Below the pieces are notes generated by a model. That model searched no databases. It worked only from the letters and a program-made list of their open reading frames with translations, and was not told the DNA's origin. A stretch of DNA of 33,634 bases from Sneathiella sp. (GTDB lineage Bacteria > Pseudomonadota > Alphaproteobacteria > Sneathiellales > Sneathiellaceae), in the NCBI GenBank assembly GCA_016764355.1, contig JAESSA010000013.1, forward strand, positions 1 to 33,634, written 5' to 3'. This document shows positions 28,949-33,634 of the stretch, in pieces (position 1 is the first letter of the stretch; each line of letters opens with the position of its first letter). Made by a program: the position numbers and the translations under genes.

Positions 28949-29599
28949 TCATTCTGCGTCAGGTTGGTTTTCTGGCCGTGCATCTTTGAAGGGGATAAGG
29001 TCCCGGCAATTTTCTTCAATGCGCAAAATGTTTGGATAATCATTCATCGGTATATCAAACCGCCGGGCATTGTAGATTTGCGGGATTAAACAGCAATCGG
29101 CCATACCCGGTCCACTGCCGTGGCAGAAATCCCCTGTATGGGCAGCGTTTTCAAGCATGACCTCAAAAGCTCTAAATCCTTCGCTCACCCAATGGCTATA
29201 CCATTCCGTCTTGCCAGCTTGGCTGGCATCCATTTCGGTCACCAGATATTTAAGCACCCGCAGATTATTTAAGGGATGCATCTCACAGGCAATGACATCG
29301 CACAAGCTTCGCACCTGGGCTCTCTCGAGAGCCTCTTTAGGCAACAAGGCGGGATAGGGATATTGCTCTTCCAGATATTCAAGGATGCTTAAGGACTGGT
29401 TAAGATACGTGCCGTCCACATCCAAGACTGGCACGAGTTTTTGGGGATTGAGGGAGGAGAATTCTGCACTATTGTGCATACCACCCCCCGTCACCAGATG
29501 AACCCCCACATGGCGCCACTCAAGACCCTTCAAGTTCAAGGCAATACGCACCCGGTAGGACGCACTGGATCGCCAATAGCCATGAAGGGTGAGGGTCAT
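28949..29599 (-). CDS. maiA: maleylacetoacetate isomerase (zeta-class GST)
   Basis: Start at 29599 (TAATG overlap with the upstream stop); 'LHGYWRSSASYRVRIALNLKGLEW', 'NPQKLVPVLDVDG', 'SLSILEYLEEQYP'. Confidence 0.93.
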   Translation of the reverse strand: MTLTLHGYWRSSASYRVRIALNLKGLEWRHVGVHLVTGGGMHNSAEFSSLNPQKLVPVLDVDGTYLNQSLSILEYLEEQYPYPALLPKEALERAQVRSLCDVIACEMHPLNNLRVLKYLVTEMDASQAGKTEWYSHWVSEGFRAFEVMLENAAHTGDFCHGSGPGMADCCLIPQIYNARRFDIPMNDYPNILRIEENCRDLIPFKDARPENQPDAE

Positions 29600-30906
29600 T
29601 ACATCTCCTTTAACGACGGATGTTGAACTGCAGGCAGGATTTTGCCCGTCGCATCGCCAAATCCAATGCGGTAGCCATCCCCCTGACACCAACCGGTCAT
29701 GGAAATGGTATCGCCATCTTCAATAAAGGTACGGCTCTCGCCGCCGTCCAACGTCATGGGATTTTGCCCGTTCCAAGATAGCTCTAAAAAGCTGCCAAGA
29801 CTGTCTTTATCCTGCCCGCTTATGGTGCCCGATCCCAGCAAGTCGCCACTGCGCATAGCACAGCCGCAAGCCGCATGATGAGCAAGCTGTTGAGGGCTAG
29901 ACCAATACATATATTTAAAATTGGTTTTGCAGATTGTCGTGGCTTTTGCCGCCGCCTCTGGCTGTACTGTCACTTGCAATTTGAGATTGTAGTTATAACC
30001 GGCCTTTTGCCGTAAATAAGGTAAGGGTTCCGGGTCTTGGACCGGCCCCGCTTGGCGGAACGGCTCCATCGCTGCGCGGGTGACCACCCAAGGGGAGATC
30101 GTACTGGCAAAGGCTTTGGCCTGGAAAGGTCCCAAGGGCTGATATTCCCATACTTGAATATCCCGTGCACTCCAATCATTGAGGATGACATAACCGAAAA
30201 TCATCTCGTTGGCCTGATCCACCGTAATGGGTTGCCCCATGGGGTTTGAAGTCCCAACGATTGCCGCGATTTCAAGTTCCATGTCGAGCTTGCGGCACGC
30301 ATCGAAAATTGGACCGTCGCTCCCCGGCGGCTTTATTTGTCCCAAAGGCCGATGAATATCTGTGCCACTGGCAACGACGGTGCTAGCGCGGCCGTTATAA
30401 CCGATCGGGATATGCAGCCAGTTTGGCATTAGTGCGTTATCAGGATCACGGAACATGGTGCCCACATTGGTCGCATGTTCTTTTGATGCATAAAAATCCG
30501 TATAATCCCCAACCTGCACCGGCATATGCAGGGTAGCGTCTGCTTGGGACACTAAGGCCAGTGCCCGCAAATCCTCATCATCCTGAAGCGTGCGGGAGGA
30601 CGCATCCAGCAATGCGCTGACAACGGCGCGCACCTCTGCCCACACCTTGGGACCAAGGCTCATAAACCGGTTTATGTCCGGCGCGGAGAAAATGTCTTTC
30701 GAAATGGGGATAAGCCACGTTTTCTCCAGCACCGACAAATCAAGAATTTGATCCCCGATGGCAACCCCGACCCTTTTTTCAGGCTTGCCCGCCGTGGTAA
30801 AAACCCCAAAGGGAAGGTTCTGGATAGGGAAATGACAATCGGGCTGATTGGCACTCACCAGCCAACTTTTAAGGGCCGGATCATTTGTTTTATCGTCTGT
30901 TGTCAT
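29599..30906 (-). CDS. fahA: fumarylacetoacetase
   Basis: 435 aa; 'LPFGVFTTAGKPEKRVGVAIGDQILDL', 'DYTDFYASKEHATNVGTMFR', 'MELEIAAIVG', 'LNDWSARDIQVWEYQPLGPFQAKAF'. Confidence 0.96.
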   Translation of the reverse strand: MTTDDKTNDPALKSWLVSANQPDCHFPIQNLPFGVFTTAGKPEKRVGVAIGDQILDLSVLEKTWLIPISKDIFSAPDINRFMSLGPKVWAEVRAVVSALLDASSRTLQDDEDLRALALVSQADATLHMPVQVGDYTDFYASKEHATNVGTMFRDPDNALMPNWLHIPIGYNGRASTVVASGTDIHRPLGQIKPPGSDGPIFDACRKLDMELEIAAIVGTSNPMGQPITVDQANEMIFGYVILNDWSARDIQVWEYQPLGPFQAKAFASTISPWVVTRAAMEPFRQAGPVQDPEPLPYLRQKAGYNYNLKLQVTVQPEAAAKATTICKTNFKYMYWSSPQQLAHHAACGCAMRSGDLLGSGTISGQDKDSLGSFLELSWNGQNPMTLDGGESRTFIEDGDTISMTGWCQGDGYRIGFGDATGKILPAVQHPSLKEM

Positions 30907-30920
30907 AATATCTTTAACCC

Positions 30921-32021
30921 TTAGTCGGTTTTAATCACGCCCCGTGCGATCTGATCCCGTTCGATTGACTCGAACAGCGCCTTAAAGTTCCCCTCGCCAA
31001 ATCCATCATCTTTTTTCCGCTGGATGAATTCAAAGAAAACCGGCCCAATGACCGTATCAGAGAAAATCTGCAACAACAGCCGCGGATCGCCATCTTCAGT
31101 CGAGCCATCAAGCAGTATTCCGCGCATTTGCAATTCTCCCACAGGTTCCCCATGCCCCGGTAGACGATCTTCCAGCATGTCGTAATAGGTGCTGGGCGGC
31201 GCGGTCATGAAAGGCACGCCTTTTTTCTTTAACATGTCCCAGCTGGCCAACAAATCTTCACTTTCAAAGGCGATATGCTGAATGCCTTCGCCATTATATT
31301 CCATCAAAAATTCTTCGATTTGTCCGGTGCCCGCAGAGGCCTCTTCATTGAGGGGAATACGGATTTTGCCGTCTGGTGCGGTGAGCGCCCGTGATTTAAG
31401 GCCCGTATATTCGCCCTTAATATCGAAATAGCGGATTTCGCGGAAATTAAACAGTTTCTCGTAAAAATCGCCCCAATATCCCATGCGACCGCGATAGACA
31501 TTATGGGTCATGTGATCGATGACTTTAAAACCACAGCCGACGGGATGACGGTCCACCCCTTCAATAAATTCAAAATCGATATCGTAAATGCTCTGCCCTT
31601 CCTCATACCGATCGATCAGGTATAGGGGCGCACCGCCGATACCCTTGATCGCGGGCAAGCGCAGCTCCATCGGACCTGTTGGGATGTCCACAGGCTGAGC
31701 GCCCAGCTCCAACGCGCGGGTGTAGGCTTTGTGGGAATCTTTCACCCGAAAGGCAAGACCGCAGGCGCAGGGACCGTGTTCTTCGGCAAAATACGCCGCG
31801 TGGCTTTTGGGCTCATTATTGATGATCAGGTTTATGCCGCCTTGGCGAAACAACACCACATCTTTAGATCGATGAGTGGCGACCTTTGTAAAGCCCATCA
31901 TCTCGAATATGGGTTCTAACACACCCGGCTTGGGCGAGGCGAATTCAACGAATTCAAAGCCATCAAGGCCCATGGGGTTTTCATATAAATCGGTGGAATT
32001 CTGGGTATCTGCTTTTGTCAT
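30921..32021 (-). CDS. hppD: 4-hydroxyphenylpyruvate dioxygenase
   Basis: 366 aa; '[10 protein letters not shown]', 'VIDHMTHNV', '[13 protein letters not shown]', '[22 protein letters not shown]'. Confidence 0.96.
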   Translation of the reverse strand: MTKADTQNSTDLYENPMGLDGFEFVEFASPKPGVLEPIFEMMGFTKVATHRSKDVVLFRQGGINLIINNEPKSHAAYFAEEHGPCACGLAFRVKDSHKAYTRALELGAQPVDIPTGPMELRLPAIKGIGGAPLYLIDRYEEGQSIYDIDFEFIEGVDRHPVGCGFKVIDHMTHNVYRGRMGYWGDFYEKLFNFREIRYFDIKGEYTGLKSRALTAPDGKIRIPLNEEASAGTGQIEEFLMEYNGEGIQHIAFESEDLLASWDMLKKKGVPFMTAPPSTYYDMLEDRLPGHGEPVGELQMRGILLDGSTEDGDPRLLLQIFSDTVIGPVFFEFIQRKKDDGFGEGNFKALFESIERDQIARGVIKTD

Positions 32022-32151
32022 TTTTGACTCTCATTTTTATAGATCAGGGTGCGTTAAGGGGCTCTCCGACTTATCGGAGGGGCGCAGGCAATGCCCCGCA
32101 CACTGTTCGCCAGAATGTCTCCGATCATGAGATACATATGCCTATGCTCCT

Positions 32152-32688
32152 TTACGGGCGATGACTGCCGTCATGCATCCATTTTGCATGATCGGGGGCC
32201 ACCTTGGTTTTGTCCCATTCGTTCAGCATGTCCCATTTCACCTGATCCAGCTTTTTATCCATGTCTGCCGTGCTGGTATTAACGGCAAGCTCAAGGCGAT
32301 GACCGCTGGGATCAAAGAAATAGATAGATTTAAAGATAGTGTGATCGGTCGGCCCGACAACCTCTATTCCGTCGGCCTCCAATTTTGCCTTGGTTAAAGC
32401 CAGATCATTCAGATCATCAATTTGAAAGGCGATATGCTGCACCCAATCAGGAGTGTTTTGATCCCGATCCATTTCCGGGAAGGACGGCAGCTCGAAAAAC
32501 GCCAGTACATTGCCCGCGCCCGCATCCAAAAACACATGCATATAAGGGTCTGGCGCTTTGGTGGAGGGCACTTCATTTTCAGCAATCGCCAGAATAAAAT
32601 CCATGTTCAGGTATTTCCCATACCATTCCACCGTCTGCTTGGCATTCCGGCAGCGATAAGCCACATGGTGGATCTTGTTAATTTTCAT
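32152..32688 (-). CDS. VOC family protein (single-domain glyoxalase/extradiol dioxygenase fold)
   Basis: Start ATG 32688 with SD gaggag; 'INKIHHVAYRCRNAKQTVEWYGKYLNM', 'DWVQHIAFQIDDLNDL', 'DPSGHRLELAV'. Confidence 0.9.
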   Translation of the reverse strand: MKINKIHHVAYRCRNAKQTVEWYGKYLNMDFILAIAENEVPSTKAPDPYMHVFLDAGAGNVLAFFELPSFPEMDRDQNTPDWVQHIAFQIDDLNDLALTKAKLEADGIEVVGPTDHTIFKSIYFFDPSGHRLELAVNTSTADMDKKLDQVKWDMLNEWDKTKVAPDHAKWMHDGSHRP

Positions 32689-32753
32689 TTCTATCTCCTC
32701 AAATAGACAGGCAGGAGGGCGCATCTCTTCGGCTCTCTCACAAAACAATAATG

Positions 32754-32767
32754 GTAACATTTGTTAC
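32754..32767. promoter_or_regulatory. inverted repeat, candidate operator in the VOC/marR intergenic region
   Basis: GTAACA-tt-TGTTAC, perfect 6-bp arms. Confidence 0.4.
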
Positions 32768-32852
32768 TAAAGTCAATATGGATTCACATTATATTTTTTG
32801 ATTATATCTGCGCATATAAGCAATTGAACTCAGACCCCGTTCAATTTATAAT

Positions 32853-32884
32853 ATCAAATGTTATGAATTTGATTGGTTACCAAT
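32853..32884. promoter_or_regulatory. two overlapping-edge inverted repeats, candidate MarR operator(s)
   Basis: ATCAAAT-N7-ATTTGAT (32853-32873) and ATTGGT-t-ACCAAT (32872-32884) directly upstream of marR. Confidence 0.45.
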
Positions 32885-32897
32885 AAGGACAGTTCCG

Positions 32898-33437
32898 ATG
32901 GCAAAGGATAGCCGCACAATTCGCGGGGAGATTAAAACACCCCTTGATGGTTCGTGGGAGATACCCAAAGACAAGGCAACGCGGGACGATGCCCATCTGG
33001 ACCTCACCACCTTCTACCCCTACCGCCTGTCTATCCTGAATATAGCGGTGAGCAAGTCCATCTCTCAACTTTACGCGGATCGGTTTAATTTAAACCGCCA
33101 TGAATGGCGCATCATCGCTGCCCTTGGGGATCAACAGCCCCTCACCGCCACGGATATTGCCAAGATCACCAGTATGGAGAAAATGCCCGTCAGCCGCGGG
33201 GTGGCTAAATTGATCGAGGACGAGATGATCGAGGCTACGGAGAACGCATCCGACCGCCGCCAGAAAACCCTCCGCCTGTCCAAAAAAGGCACCACCATCT
33301 ACAAACAAATCGTCCCCCTCGCCCAAGCCCGCGAGGATTACATCCTGTCTGGCCTAACACCGGACGAGTACGCAGAACTCAACCGGCTTCTTGGGAAGAC
33401 TTATGAAAAGGCGCTGGAGTTGCAACGGCGGGGGTGA
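32898..33437 (+). CDS. MarR family winged-helix transcriptional regulator
   Basis: 'RLSILNIAVSKSISQLYADRFNLNRHEWRIIAALGDQQPLTATDIAKITSMEKMPVSRGVAKLIEDEMIEATENASDRRQKTLRLSKKG'. Confidence 0.93.
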   Translation: MAKDSRTIRGEIKTPLDGSWEIPKDKATRDDAHLDLTTFYPYRLSILNIAVSKSISQLYADRFNLNRHEWRIIAALGDQQPLTATDIAKITSMEKMPVSRGVAKLIEDEMIEATENASDRRQKTLRLSKKGTTIYKQIVPLAQAREDYILSGLTPDEYAELNRLLGKTYEKALELQRRG

Positions 33438-33607
33438 GAGTTTTTTTTGGAACCCAAATTAGGTAAAAATTTCTCTAGCGCGGCTAATAAAAAACATCCA
33501 GCTTGCCATCGTAGGTTTTTAAAACATAACTGAAGGTCTACTATCGAGGGCGATCTCAACGGGTCAATGCAACACTTTAATCTTTAATGAAAAGATGGAG
33601 TGTTGTT

Positions 33608-33634
33608 ATGAGTTACAGACGACGCATATATTTT
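33608..33634 (+). CDS. 5' end of a truncated ORF (MSYRRRIYF...), possibly REP-associated tyrosine transposase-like
   Basis: ATG after GGAG inside a hairpin; runs off the window end; only nine codons visible. Confidence 0.25.

Overview
Alphaproteobacterial-looking chromosomal segment with about 30 credible genes, two tRNAs and no CRISPR, rRNA or clear prophage. Main blocks, left to right: (i) an orphan family-3 solute-binding protein and a small exported protein; (ii) a secreted alpha/beta hydrolase closely followed by an MlaA/VacJ-family protein that seems to lack a lipobox Cys; (iii) a GSP17M-like membrane protein; (iv) a compact aa3-type oxidase operon (II-I-III-III'-IV) resembling the Bradyrhizobium CoxMNOP layout; (v) an orphan membrane protein and a second alpha/beta hydrolase; (vi) the minus-strand block valS-popZ-tolC-like-pcm-like; (vii) a small exported protein, a stand-alone GH24 lysozyme and a DUF1232 protein with a probable AUA start; (viii) tRNA-Cys, membrane adenylate cyclase, second orphan SBP, FAD monooxygenase, Pmp3-like peptide, tRNA-Asn, CHASE4-like histidine kinase; (ix) a molybdopterin enzyme with the residue pattern of acetylene hydratase, plus an HxlR regulator; (x) a divergent MarR / VOC-hppD-fahA-maiA tyrosine-catabolism cluster with no canonical homogentisate dioxygenase (hmgA) in the window. 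Best leads: the acetylene-hydratase-like enzyme and the VOC protein occupying the place of homogentisate dioxygenase. All family assignments are by eye from motifs; no searches were run.
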